From Holacanthus passer (lineage: Eukaryota > Chordata > Actinopteri > Pomacanthidae): 64,000 nt of DNA. The first letter of the stretch is position 1. Every line of letters begins with the position of its first letter. The position numbers and the translations under genes were made by a program. Positions 51,701-60,300 of the stretch are shown piece by piece. The notes beneath the pieces are model-generated. The model ran no database searches. It was not told the DNA's origin and saw only the letters and a list, made by a program, of their open reading frames with translations. The DNA lies in assembly GCA_025331565.1 (NCBI GenBank), contig JAFREQ010000104.1, positions 496,001 to 560,000 on the forward strand. The letters are read 5' to 3'.

Positions 51701-54700
51701 TTCCCGCAGTTCCTCAGGATCTTAGTGTCCGCGCCTGGTACAGAACAGAACAACTATTAAATGCTATTGCTGCAGTGGCCTGGCCGAGCGAAGTCAGGAG
51801 TCCATCCTCCAGCCAGAGGGTGAAAGTTCAAGCCCTCGTGTCAGTAAGTATCTGCTGACGTGCCCTTGAGCAAGATGCTGAATCCCTACCAGTTCCGGGG
51901 GTGTCTGACCCCGCTGCCGAGAGGTCAGTGGGAAGAGAGAATTTTCCTTGCAGGGATCAATAAAGTATCACATTATGTTTTCCAGTGATGTTGTCTCATT
52001 CTCACATAGACTGTTGAAGGACGCTGAGCTGTATGTGTAAAAATGACAAATACTGAGAGTGTGTGCCATATCTTCAAACTGTTCAAGGACAGAAACTGTT
52101 TCCAACTAAGTCTTACTCTGACAACAATATGTCAACCTTGATCATGCATAATTCAAAGTAGGGTGTGTCAAGTGTGTGTCAGGAGGGTTGGAGTTATAAT
52201 CAGGCTGAACTGGGGTCACACCAATAGACAGTCTCTGATGAATGGTATAAAACCCATCTCTGAAAGAATTTGATCTATTGATCTGCTTTACCAGAACTGA
52301 AAGGGTCATAGCGGTGAGATCCATGACACCTCCGCCTGGTCCAGTAATATCCGATCAATGATCACTTAAAAGACAGGAGGAGCCTGTAATCTGCCAGACG
52401 TTAACAGACCCACATTTAAGACACATCTGCAAGTACTGTCCATAATTAGCAGTGTAATGTATTCCACATAATAAAATTTGTCATTGAAACAAGCGGAGGC
52501 CACAGTAGAAGGTGAAATGAGGATAAGTGGACATAAAAATATTTTGCAATAGTTTTCTCTGTTATCATCCACCTGTATGGGACATTTAGCCGTATATCAG
52601 AGCTTCTCTTCATCCTGTTTGCCTCAGTGTCAGTTTTAGACTCGACAGACCAGGTTGACGATGGCTAGCACCCATTTTGTGAACAAAAATTGTATCCTGC
52701 TAGCCCTCAGTAACATCTCGAAGGCATAGAAACTCCACAGAAATCAATGTTGAAATTCCCTTTTCTAAACTGAATATTCTTCTACATGTACCAGTGCATA
52801 TGGTCAAGCCGTAGGCAAACTCTGTGTTGCGTAGGACTGTTCCCCTCAGGAGGATGTGCTCGTTGTCCAGGAGGAAACACTCTCCTTGCCAGTGCAGCTG
52901 GCCTCTGAAGGTGTACAGGCGATTGTTGGGCTCTTCACACAGCACAATACCTGTAAAATAAAAGGCTACATTTGCTCTTACTTAGGACAAGTATGCAATT
53001 CTGTTAAAAGTCTCCCTGTGTATTGTTGCTCTACTTGAAAAAGAGCATGTCTGAATTTGCATTTAAAAAAAACATTTATTCACCATCAAAGGCAGCAAGC
53101 GCTTCCTCTGAGGGGTGAGAGGTCAGCTCATTGTGTGTAGCACTGAGCGCCTGCCTGTACTTGAGGTTCGTCTCTCTGTATGAAGAAAACACCACACTTA
53201 CAAGTTATATCAAGACTAAACAGTTGATCCGTTCATCAGAAATAATAATTAGAAGTCAAGGCAGTGCGCAGCCGGTAGGCACACAGACAGTTATGCAATA
53301 TTCATTTCTTTAGTTGAGAATCAAAATGAGGAGATTTCCATATTGTTTAGTGGTCTGGAGAAATTAATTTGTTTGTTCCTTGGACATATAAACTGAATAG
53401 TCTCTCAATAAACCGCCAGGCACTAGTTCTAACTGGTAGAAAAACTGGTAACAAAAACAAAATCACATTGCACAAAGTGAAAACGTTCTTCCACTGATCC
53501 CAACCCGTCCCCATCTGACCCGAACTGCATCACCACGCCTCAGATGTGCAGGCAGGGTCCCTCTGGCTGTCCCAGAGTGAAGAAATGATTTTAGACCTTT
53601 AAAGGTTACCAAGTTTTTCCTGTCAAGGTCCCATGGCTACAAAACTGCCCAAACAGCTCGGGCCACTAAAATCAATATCACCTTTAAAATCACATCCTAT
53701 AACTTCTTATTAACTTTGCATTCATGCTATTATTTTTACTATTATATATAATTTATACACAATTTCCTATCGTGTATTACTTCTTTTACTAATTGTTTTT
53801 TCTTGTTTTAATACATTGTTTAAAAATGCAGAGCTACTACTACGATTACTCGTATAATCATCATACAGTTAATACATACAAACATGATGATTATATGAAA
53901 CATTGTCATTGAATTATTCAACAGAATGAGACTGACTGTGTTTCTTACCCATCGATATCTGCTGTCTCCACATAACATAGACTGTGAGGCTCAGAACTAC
54001 ACAGGAGGAGAAGGTCAGCCTGAGAAACCAGAGAGAGAAAAGAGAAAAATAAAAGAGAGAGGGCTAAGTGGAAAGTTACTTGAAATACAAATAGAGCTAT
54101 GGAGCATTTCTCCAAATATCGCAAACTTTAGCTACTGCATGCTGCTATATATATGCTACTTTTTTTCAACTGTCTGTAGGGTAGGCTAACAAGTAATGAA
54201 TGCAATCTTATTCTACTTAGGCAACAATCATTAATTGAACAATTTTTCTATGTTGTTGGTAATTTGTGCTTTTATAAATTGAAAGTCATGAGAAAAATCT
54301 CACAGGGATGACTTGGTCTTTGTGGATCCGCAGCACATCTCCCACAAACAGATCCTTCCACTGCACTGTGCTGAAACTGAGACAGAGGACAGATGAAGAG
54401 TAAGCATATGGAACAAAAATAATCAATGGCTTTAATATGCTGGTCACAAACCTCCTAAATATGCAATGTGACCATACATACAAATACAATGTTTATAGAG
54501 TTACATTTTACTAGATTTCATATAAAAGACACAATCAGTAATATAAATGTAAAACAAAATCTACTAGCACATTTTAAAATACCGGAATTTAAAAAAATTC
54601 CTTGCCTTTTAATACACAAACCATCATTACACAACAAACAACATCTAAGTTGTTCATGTTTTTCAATGCTGTGAAATGATTTGTTTTCATCAAAAAAGGA

Positions 54701-57260
54701 GCAGGCCTATATTTTCCTATAATATCATAAGTTCAGAAACACTTCATCTACAATTAAACTATTTTTATTACTCTTATATATGTGACTATACCAGTACTTT
54801 ACACCACATTAAAAAAAATGTCTGAGTGGACCTTTAACAAAAGTTATATCTGATAGTGGTAAAAAAACAAAAAAAACAATGGTCTATTAATCTTTTTTCA
54901 TTGCATTTGTCATATAGTTACCACACTTTGGAGGAATATGTACAAATGATAATTTTAGTCCACAGGGAAAAGCTTATCATCAATCTCAGAAACAGACTGC
55001 AGCATCTCTGAAGACAGGAGAAGAGGTTGGTCATAGTTCGTCTTCTGACAGTTGTGGAAAACGCTCAGTTTTCGCCCTGCTCTAATGCACAAAGGGACCA
55101 TCTAGAGATTCACTCATTCACACTTCATTAGAGCTTCATTAGAGGGCTGTTTCAACCTAGAAGTGGAACTGAGTCCTGAGAGAATAACCCACTGTCTTTG
55201 TCCTCACCTCTGGGAGACGAGTACGTCACAGGGTCGGGAGTTAATCTCAGAGTCACTGCGTCTCCTTGCCTGGACCAGAGATGAAGAGAGAGACAGAGAG
55301 AGAGGCCGAAAAAGAGAAAGAGAGAGGAGAAAAGAGATAGATTTGAGAAGTGTGACAAGAATGGAGAAAAAGAGTGATGGACAGGGAGCGTGTGAGAGGG
55401 AGTGAGGGTGGCCATGAAAGGTTGAACAGGAGAAAGGAGAAAGGAGAAACGCCATTACGGGGCTCTACAGTGACACCAGCTGGGAGATTTACACCCTCCA
55501 CTAAATGATTAGTCAATAGAGAGGGGTCAAGCAAGCGTTTCACCCAGAGCTGTTAACGACCGTAACTCAGCGATGCACTTAACCAGAGAATTCTCCATGC
55601 AAAACATCACGCCTGCATTTAAAAGGAAAAGCTTTAATGATAGGAGAGAAAATTAATGCTACTGGGATGACTGGTTTTGTCAGTGAGGAGAGGACAAGGA
55701 GTCAATGAGGACAATGAAGGAGAGAAGAGAGTGTGTAAATGCTTAAGTGTCGGGTGCATAAATGCATGCATGAGGCCGGGTGCATATTTGTGTTTAAGCT
55801 CATGCATCTGTGTGTGAGCGGACGCATTCATCACTAAGGGATATTCCCCCTCCCAGAATCCCCCCAGGTTGAGAGAGGGGGGCAACTACACAGTGACTGG
55901 TGGTCTCACCATGTCGTTGGCAAGGTCTTTGAGCCCTCTCACAGACAGTACGGTGAACAGTGGGATGATGGTGATGTACCAGGGTATGGATGAGATGGCA
56001 GGGACACACTGGAAACCACATGGAAGCAAGGATACAAGCAGACAGAAAAGTAAAATGTATAAATCTGACACATAAGTGCTTCCACAAGTAAGAAAACTGC
56101 ATTAAAAAAACTAAACAGTCAAAAGCTCTGGAAAAAGCGGGTAGCACTGATGACTGATGTGTTGCTCCAGAAGAGGATGTCAAGGATTGAATTTGATAGC
56201 AATGTGGCTATTACATCATGTTGAAGACATTTTTAGTTAAGGGAATTATGTTTCATAAAGGAGATTCCCATGAGGAGGCAACTGAGTTTATATAAGGTGT
56301 ATTTATATTACATAAACATTTGCTTGTTTACCCTCCTTTGCATACAGAAAAAAAATGAATGTTTATCTCTAAAGACTGTGTCACAGACTTCTTCTGACAC
56401 ATCATGATATTAGGTACATCTAGTCTAAAAGAACTAGATATCAAATTATTCCCATGACTTCTGACTGTCTGCAAATTCAAACAAAATCATATTTTGTCCA
56501 CAATCTAGACAGTTTCACTTCGTTGGATACTGTAAACATGATATAATAAAGACTAAAGCTAAGCCCATAAGATTAATCAAAACCAAGTCAGATTTTCTTG
56601 AGCTAAAGCTTGAGAGACAGAGTGAGAGAGAGCAGCAGAGTCTTCATCTGACCTGCAACACCATCATGAGGAGGAAGTAGAGATTGGCCACTCGCTGGAA
56701 CTGTTCATACAGTGTCAGGGGCAAGAAAGTCAAGGGGGAGTACTTGTAGCTGCGTACCAAATTGTCCTGGTGACCAACATGAAGAGCAACAGGGAGAGAG
56801 AAGCACAAGGGAAACAGTACATGCATATCAAAACATTAACCTCTTTCTCAATGCATCAGCATGCCAAAAGGTGTTAGGTTAGGTGTTGAGGGAAGGAAGC
56901 ATGTGCGTGACTGACTCACCGCGTATCGCCCCCAGCTGAAACATAGACAGGATTTCTTCTGTTTGTGTTTGTGGTAGTGGCTGCTGTTTGCCCTCACCTC
57001 CCATGTGAGGCCTGTCAGACACACAATAGGCTGAGTCTTAACTCACAGATACCATTTACACACGGTGGTTTAATACATTTAAATCAGCAGAGAACAGATG
57101 TATGCATGTGTACTTGTACAGCTCTGTAATCAACACAACTGAACTCCGCCTCAGTAAACACAGTGACATAAAGAGACAGTGAGCAGCAGGTGAGGAAAAG
57201 GGATAATAAAAGGATGGAGATCAAAAGAGACGTACCAGATTCAACACTTTCCGTGGCCAT
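42616..57260 (-). CDS. atp8b3: atp8b3-like P4-ATPase, phospholipid flippase (27 coding exons)
   Basis: P4-ATPases flip phospholipids from the outer to the cytosolic leaflet, usually with a CDC50 (TMEM30) subunit. I joined 27 exons in consistent splice phase from ATG 57260 to TAA 42618-42616, giving about 1,162 residues, close to the 1,190-1,300 of ATP8B proteins. Seen: LTWEVRAN near the N-terminus; A-domain DGET (178-181); PISL in M4 (351-354); phosphorylation motif DKTGTLT (Asp404); KGAD (591-594); TGDKK (705-709); GDGANDV (828-834); M5-M10 downstream; and a tail RRSSYALS like the ATP8B1 tail. The subfamily (ATP8B) is clear. The paralogue atp8b3 is chosen because the gene is convergent with onecut3, as in human; an atp8b1/2/4-type copy is not excluded. 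No frameshift or lost catalytic residue was seen, so it looks functional. Confidence 0.9.
43015..43145 (-). CDS. atp8b3: atp8b3 exon 26 (M10)
   Basis: Codes residues 1063-1106: GASQRAFADPVVWLTALLTT, the hydrophobic M10 (WLAVLPSMTARALNV) and HDKHK. Aligns with .A.RQP.IWLT.IL....CLLPV. Acceptor CCAACAG, donor GTGAGA; phase 1 in, phase 0 out. Confidence 0.93.
43411..43549 (-). CDS. atp8b3: atp8b3 exon 25 (M9)
   Basis: Codes residues 1017-1062 plus one base, IVLVTRYWTKFSIVAVCVSL to SPSDYFFLG. Fits the L.T.YWT..N....GS segment of ATP8B proteins. Acceptor TCTTTCAG with a long pyrimidine tract, donor GTACAC. Confidence 0.92.
43646..44300. repeat. Duplicated segment in atp8b3 intron 24
   Basis: 43646-43768 and 44158-44300 share GTGGCAGCAC(A), CTCTATAGGCTTT, CAGTAAAAACCAAC, ACAGGTAAATATTCCAT and CAAACATT in the same order and orientation, diverged. 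The second copy is followed by AGAACAGA-type simple repeat to about 44480. Confidence 0.75.
44858..45082 (-). CDS. atp8b3: atp8b3 exon 24 (M7-M8)
   Basis: Codes residues 942-1016, DVSAESSLKWPELYKSGQRH to ATFTATVE, with two hydrophobic spans (LVFFFIPFGVF and the VTVAMAATFT segment). Matches the D(V)S......P.LY..GQ block. Acceptor TTGTAG, donor GTCAGG. Confidence 0.94.
45216..45299 (-). CDS. atp8b3: atp8b3 exon 23 (M6)
   Basis: Codes residues 914-941, SLYETWFIALYTVFYTACPV to FYEQ, aligning with the D.WFI.LYN..YT.LPV region of P4-ATPases. Acceptor TTTGCAG, donor GTGAGA; phase 0 both ends. Confidence 0.94.
45404..45627 (-). CDS. atp8b3: atp8b3 exon 22 (end of P domain, M5)
   Basis: Codes residues 839-913: TAHVGVGIAGVEGGQAVQ, the LLLVHGRWSY block, RRVSLFLRYFLFKT and the M5-M6 hairpin ending FFNGFSAQ. 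Acceptor ACACCAG, donor GTTAGA; phase 1 in, phase 0 out. Confidence 0.96.
45799..45985 (-). CDS. atp8b3: atp8b3 exon 21 (P domain, GDGANDV)
   Basis: Codes residues 777-838 plus one base. Contains CCRVTPGQKADIV and the Mg-binding GDGANDVNMIK motif (828-838). Acceptor ATACAG, donor GTAAGT; phase 0 in, phase 1 out. Confidence 0.96.
46250..46745 (+). mobile_element. Older teleost dispersed repeat, interrupted by a MITE
   Basis: Left part (about 46250-46428) contains GTGGAGCATTTAGTAGCTAA and GTGGAGACCAAAAACAGAGC; right part (46629-46745) contains ATGTCAGTGTTAAGGTTTGT and TGCCTCAAGTGGCCAAAAAA. I recognise both as consecutive parts of one abundant percomorph repeat; the intervening 200 bases are a separate insertion. 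It sits in atp8b3 intron 20. Confidence 0.6.
46429..46628. mobile_element. 200-bp MITE with ~39-bp terminal inverted repeats
   Basis: Begins ACAACCCCAATTTTAAAAAA and ends TTTTTTGGAGTCAGGGTTGT. The arms pair over about 39 bases (GTTGGGACACTGTGTAAAA against TTTTACACAGTGTCCAAAC). This is the well-known fish element with ACAACCCCAATTCCAAAAAAGTTGGGAC-type ends. No coding capacity. Confidence 0.85.
46911..47034 (-). CDS. atp8b3: atp8b3 exon 20 (variable P-domain insert)
   Basis: Codes residues 735-776, RQILQSPDPGVSFFKARQTE to VVLTGPEL. This part is poorly conserved and much shorter than in ATP8B1, although VVLTGPEL matches the ALIITGS.L segment. Acceptor CCTGCAG, donor GTAAAC. Confidence 0.88.
47126..47201 (-). 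CDS. atp8b3: atp8b3 exon 19 (P domain)
   Basis: Completes Glu710 and codes TAVNIGYSCKLLDPDTRLLE to QEL, aligning with ETAENIGFAC.LL. Acceptor CTTGCAG, donor GTTAGC; phase 1 in, phase 2 out. Confidence 0.93.
47317..47428 (-). CDS. atp8b3: atp8b3 exon 18 (P domain, TGDKK)
   Basis: Codes residues 673-709 plus one base, LLGVTAIEDRLQDGVPDTI to LTGDKK. Contains the P-domain motifs TAIEDRLQDGVP and TGDK. Acceptor CTGTAG, donor GTATTG. Confidence 0.94.
47746..47913 (-). CDS. atp8b3: atp8b3 exon 17 (N to P domain)
   Basis: Codes residues 617-672, LFAEVCLRTLCVAVRSVP to QMERELQ, matching the F..E.LRTLC.A segment of P4-ATPases. Acceptor CCGTCAG, donor GTGAGT; phase 0 both ends. Confidence 0.93.
48360..48640 (+). 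mobile_element. Teleost dispersed repeat ('gctaac/ttagcatgctaac' type)
   Basis: Contains GACTTTCCCATCAGCCTCAG, TGCTAACACACTAAACTTAG, ATGGTGAACATGGGAAACG and TTTTAGCATGCTGATGTTAG in the order I know from an abundant percomorph repeat. Located in atp8b3 intron 16. Confidence 0.6.
48812..48924 (-). CDS. atp8b3: atp8b3 exon 16 (KGAD)
   Basis: Codes residues 579-616, VREPEGGLKLYCKGADIVIL to ERALE. KGAD at 591-594 is the nucleotide-binding lysine motif of the N domain. Acceptor GTCTCAG, donor GTAAAC; phase 1 in, phase 0 out. Confidence 0.94.
49078..49344 (-). CDS. atp8b3: atp8b3 exon 15 (nucleotide-binding domain; acceptor uncertain)
   Basis: Codes the N-domain segment with VYQAASPDEEALVGAARELG and LLDFTSQRRRMSVLG, aligning with YQAASPDEGALV and LDF.S.RKRMS of ATP8B1. 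The 5' end is ambiguous: an AG at 49345-49346 gives the longest version, while one at 49315-49316 (CCATTCCCAG) has a better pyrimidine context and removes ten residues in the same frame. Donor GTGAGA. Confidence 0.85.
49648..49804 (-). CDS. atp8b3: atp8b3 exon 14 (N domain)
   Basis: Codes residues 438-489 plus one base, PMDLSWNPFSCGGLF to ALSLCHTVMAEWKE. It contains the conserved (L/V)CHTVM motif. Acceptor TGTGCAG, donor GTTGTG (weak-looking). Confidence 0.9.
50051..50082 (-). CDS. atp8b3: atp8b3 exon 13 (32-base microexon)
   Basis: Only 32 bases, coding G-DVTVRAEDTE between exons 12 and 14. Acceptor TTTCACAG, donor GTACCA. It is placed where ATP8 family members vary after the CC.NG.IYG motif. 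Phase (1 in, 0 out) fits both neighbours, which is the main support. Confidence 0.75.
50163..50182 (+). repeat. (GAAA)n microsatellite
   Basis: About five copies in atp8b3 intron 12. Confidence 0.85.
51043..51251 (-). CDS. atp8b3: atp8b3 exon 12 (phosphorylation site)
   Basis: Codes residues 357-426, T-FELIHTVHSLFIDWDLEMY to CCIAGEIHG. It includes the DKTGTLTQN motif; Asp404 is the residue phosphorylated in the transport cycle. Acceptor TCTACAG, donor GTAACA; phase 2 in, phase 1 out. Confidence 0.95.
51363..51556 (-). CDS. atp8b3: atp8b3 exon 11 (M3, M4 and PISL)
   Basis: Codes residues 293-356 plus two bases: M3, a luminal loop with NGNPVYTGFLIFWSYI, and M4 carrying PISLYI at 351-356. The PISL motif replaces the PEGL of cation pumps and is diagnostic of P4-ATPases. 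Acceptor CTTTAG, donor GTTAGT. The following intron is only 111 bases long and open in frame. Confidence 0.93.
51646..51734 (-). CDS. atp8b3: atp8b3 exon 10 (stalk before M3)
   Basis: Codes residues 263-292, GADTKILRNCGKLRVKRTQT to VVIG, the segment leading into M3 (ATP8B1 equivalent GADTKIMKNSGK). Acceptor TACCAG, donor GTGAGT; phase 1 in, phase 0 out. Confidence 0.93.
51771..51978 (+). mobile_element. tRNA-derived SINE in atp8b3 intron 9
   Basis: A-box-like AGTGGCCTGGCCGAGCG, B-box-like GGTGAAAGTTCAAGCCC, then TGCCCTTGAGCAAGATGCTG and a 3' end CCTTGCAGGGATCAATAAAGTATC, the tail shared with fish L2-type LINEs. The GATCAATA inside it is part of the repeat and should not be counted as a ONECUT site. 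Confidence 0.75.
52792..52950 (-). CDS. atp8b3: atp8b3 exon 9 (A domain)
   Basis: Codes residues 210-262, GIVLCEEPNNRLYTFRGQ to RNTEFAYGLTICTG. It contains the family block CE.PN..L..F.G and LLRG..LRNT. Acceptor TTTTACAG, donor GTACAT; phase 1 both ends. Confidence 0.94.
53084..53175 (-). CDS. atp8b3: atp8b3 exon 8 (A domain, ETNLK)
   Basis: Completes Gly179 and continues ETNLKYRQALSATHNEL to EEALAAFD. Glu180 of DGET is the catalytic residue of the dephosphorylation step in this family. Acceptor TACAG, donor GTGAAT; phase 2 in, phase 1 out. Confidence 0.92.
53949..54019 (-). CDS. atp8b3: atp8b3 exon 7 (A domain, DG of DGET)
   Basis: Codes residues 156-178 plus two bases: ADLLLLCSSEPHSLCYVE then TADIDG. 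It carries the conserved P4 (P/A)AD.(L)LL.SS....CYVET stretch; the catalytic DGET loop is split between this exon and the next. Acceptor TTCTCAG, donor GTAAGA. Confidence 0.93.
54304..54376 (-). CDS. atp8b3: atp8b3 exon 6 (A domain)
   Basis: Codes residues 131-155, SFSTVQWKDLFVGDVLRIHK to VIP, matching the W..(I/L).VGD(V/I)(I/L)R motif. A second in-frame AG lies six bases into the exon (54370-54371), so a form two residues shorter is possible. Donor GTGAGA. Confidence 0.9.
55208..55269 (-). CDS. atp8b3: atp8b3 exon 5 (A domain)
   Basis: Codes residues 111-130, ARRRSDSEINSRPCDVLVSQ, aligning with the AR.K.D.EIN.R.C.V segment common to P4-ATPases. Acceptor GGTCCAG, donor GTGAGG; phase 0 in, phase 2 out. 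Confidence 0.92.
55910..56008 (-). CDS. atp8b3: atp8b3 exon 4 (M2)
   Basis: Codes residues 78-110, CVPAISSIPWYITIIPLF to KDLANDM: the M1-M2 loop, M2 and the start of the A domain (ATP8B1 equivalent AIKDLVDDV). Acceptor TTTCCAG, donor GTGAGA; phase 0 both ends. Confidence 0.93.
56653..56766 (-). CDS. atp8b3: atp8b3 exon 3 (M1)
   Basis: Codes residues 40-77, DNLVRSYKYSPLTFLPLTLY to FLLMMVLQ. It contains the P4-ATPase FLP.(N/T)LYEQF.R.ANLYFL block and the first membrane helix. Acceptor TCACCAG, donor GTCAGA; phase 0 both ends. Confidence 0.93.
56920..57011 (-). CDS. atp8b3: atp8b3 exon 2
   Basis: Codes residues 9-39, GLTWEVRANSSHYHKHKQ onward to GRYA. It aligns with the cytosolic ECTWQVKAND region of ATP8B1. 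Acceptor CTGACAG, donor GTGAGT; phase 1 in, phase 0 out. Confidence 0.85.
57236..57260 (-). CDS. atp8b3: atp8b3 coding exon 1
   Basis: Reads MATESVES plus one base, ending before donor GTACGT. The exon itself probably begins at 57300, because a pyrimidine-rich tract and CAG (57301-57303) precede it, so a further 5' exon exists. The frame is open back to that acceptor; an upstream in-frame start cannot be excluded, and the short N-terminus (ATP8B1 has about 70 residues more) makes this the least certain end of the model. Confidence 0.6.
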
Positions 57261-57300
57261 AATGCTGAGGAGACTCAGACGTTTGTAGGCTCTGGCTATG

Positions 57301-60300
57301 CTGTATGAAGAAGACAGAAGAGTAAAACAGCTGCTTATGTAAACCCCCCTCTAAGATTCATTTATCCGTCTTGTAACTCATTACACTGCGTTGTCATGCT
57401 GACCGACTCCACAGCGCAACAGACTAAATATCATAAATCACTGCGGCTGATCTTAACAGACTGTCCTGCCAAATGTTACTAATGTAAACTTTAGGTAAAT
57501 CAGGGCTTGTTTTCCATATGATGGGAAAACTATCAACTCTTCTGGAATCTGCATGAGCAATCCTGGTGAAAGAGAAACGAGGCCGCTCAGATCCAACCAT
57601 CTGCATCAAACCTGCAAGGATTAAAGTGCGGATTAATCAACATAAGAACGGTAACTAATGACTGTTGCACTATATTTTCACCTGTTGCTAAGTAATTAGT
57701 ACCAAGACCACATTTCTCAACAAATTAAAAAACACAGAACAGGTAAAGAGGACATTCTTTGCTTTGGCTATTAACAAATTCTGTTTGTAAAGCTGTTATT
57801 ATATTATGCTATAACATTACCTTTGTTGCTGAGATAAATCATGAACAGCAGCGTATAAAGAAACCACACAATAACAAAGAGTCAAGCATTTACCTGCATC
57901 ATTTGCCAGCACTGTCCTCGAGCACTGTATAGCACTTGCAGCCAGGTGACAAAGCTGAGCCATCAATCACAAAGCCCTACTGACCACAGCTCCAGATTAG
58001 CATGGTTATTTTCATAACTATTCTTCAGCTGCTTTTCATAATACGCACTTGTTTCAGCCATCCCCCATCCTCTCTCTTTCTTCTTAACCTGGTGCAACAT
58101 GTTCCTGGCCCCGCCTTCCTCTCGTTCCCAGGTGAAGGCTCAGGTATCACCGACTGTGCTCCCCATGCACCTTACCTGAGGAGAGAAAAAGGAATGGAGG
58201 AGGGGCACCAGGGCCAGTTGAGTGGAAACATATCAAATCACTGTTTTGTTTATCTCATTCTCTAAAGCTATTAAACTGTAAAAACACAAACATATTTAGT
58301 CTTAGAGAACACTAACACAAACTAAGATTTCAGACATACTAACTAGGTGAGTTTTTTTAAACCAACCAAAATAGCGTCAGTGTCCCATAAAGCCTTTATA
58401 ACAGTATGGTGATGTTGCTTTTGCACCATGCAACAGTGGGAGTATTGGTTTACAAGAATGTGAAAGCAGTGAAACTTTGCATTCAGACTTTGGTGTTGGC
58501 ATGCACGGCCAACACCAAACACCAGTTCTCATTTACTGTTTTTTTTCTTTTTCATGCAATCCCCCTCTATACGTACATCACTATTGTTATTATTATATAG
58601 AAATTATGACCTTTTTTATTTTATTTATTTCACATCATTTTTTTATTTGAACTAAACTTACTCTTCAGACAAGCCACACATCATGTATTTTAAGTTACTT
58701 TAGTTAACCATGCTGCCTTCTTCATGAATCTAATGCCACCTGGTGGAGGTTAGTACCCACTGCAGTTCCTAACCATCAGATGAAGGTCAAAAAGGGTAAA
58801 TTTGACAACAATGGCATGTCTGAACAAAAGACAGCCCACTGAGTTCAAATGTTGACTCAATGTCAGTTACATGTACTATTTGTGGTTTCACATCTCTTTG
58901 CTTCATTTCTCTTCCCTATGTAAGTGAGGTTGTCCCCACAAATGCCACATATCAACACCTGAAGGGGTCTGTATCTTAAATCTTATATGTGTGTGTATGT
59001 GAGTGCTTGTGCATATCTAGGGTGATCTTTCCTATCTATTTTTACAGCTGGGCTGTGCAGCACAGTGGTTAGGGTGTCGCATAGTAGGTGCTCTCACGCC
59101 TGCACCAACAATGACAGTCAATAGCCCAGGCGTTTCCACTACAGTTTAACCGTTGCCCATCACGACTGCCAAACCTCACAACCATGAACACACAGGAGAA
59201 TGGTCTCTTTGAACCTCTTGTCACATTTTTACTCTGCAAATCTGAAAAAAGAAAGAAAGGATCGAGCTAAAGCAAACATTTATTTACCACAATACAAATT
59301 ATAGTCAGTATTTCAAAATTAAAGAAACATAATTCAAGTGATAATAAATCCAAGCCAAATAGAAAATTATTTCTTCAAAATAGAGAAATGTCCAATTACA
59401 TCTGGATGTTGCAAGCAGAAATAAGAAAATAACAACGAAATCTTAAAGCAAAATGCCGGAAAATAAATAAAACACTTTAAAAAAAAACAGTTCAATAAAG
59501 TCTGTCTTAAAAAAATTATTGCATGCCCATATCTATACTGAAACAGTTGTCGCTCTAACTGTCCATGCTGGCAGCAAAAGTAAGAGATAGGGGGCAAAAT
59601 CCACAGTAGGCCCTACTTGTTCTATGTGAAAATATATTTTAGCTTACGTTTAGCTAAAGCTAATAGGAGGCTTCAGCAGTCTGATTTAGCCAAATCAAGT
59701 GGGTATATTCCAAAGTTCTAATCTTTTAAGTACACAATTGCCTCTCTGTTCTACTGTTCCTGTGCCACTCAGCAAGGAAACGGCGTCTAGGGACACAAAA
59801 AGGTAGGTTTTTTTTGTACTAAAAAGACAGTAACCTTGGAAAACACTCGCTTCATTTGACTAACTCAGTAAAGCTGTTGCATCATATTAGCTTCATTTTT
59901 ACTACAGAGTGCAGACATGTGAAGGATGTTTTGAAGAAGACTATCCTTCAAAAAGAGGTTTGTTATATGTGTGTATGTATGTTTGTTATCAAAAACAATG
60001 ATAATCTTAAGATAATCTTACACTACTCATTCTAATTTATGGGCCAGCTGCCAACAGAAACCAAGTGCTGCAAACATTAGTAACACTTCCCACTTATTTC
60101 TACACCTTTTAAAATCTTGGAACTGACCAATCAACAAAGACATTACTTATTATATACATTTGAAAAACATTTCCACATCGCATCTAGTTAAGATTCACAT
60201 TCTTACCACAGCATCAACAGCTAGTGAAAAAAAAAAATCACAAGAGGAGGAGATGACAAGTTATACTTCCTCATGTTCTTATTCATTACAAAATGGAAAT

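Noticed and set aside
55240..55420. Open frames around the GAGA tract next to atp8b3 exon 5
   Set aside because: Only 55208-55269 matches the flippase; the rest is translation of simple repeat in the intron.
57424..57609. Open frame upstream of atp8b3 (MQMVGSERPRF...) as an N-terminal exon
   Set aside because: A plausible acceptor precedes it, but no good donor lies in a phase that joins exon 1, and the sequence does not resemble ATP8B N-termini.
59050..59120. Partial tRNA-SINE head or tRNA gene
   Set aside because: Only the first ~25 bases resemble a SINE head; no B box, so no call as a tRNA or full element.
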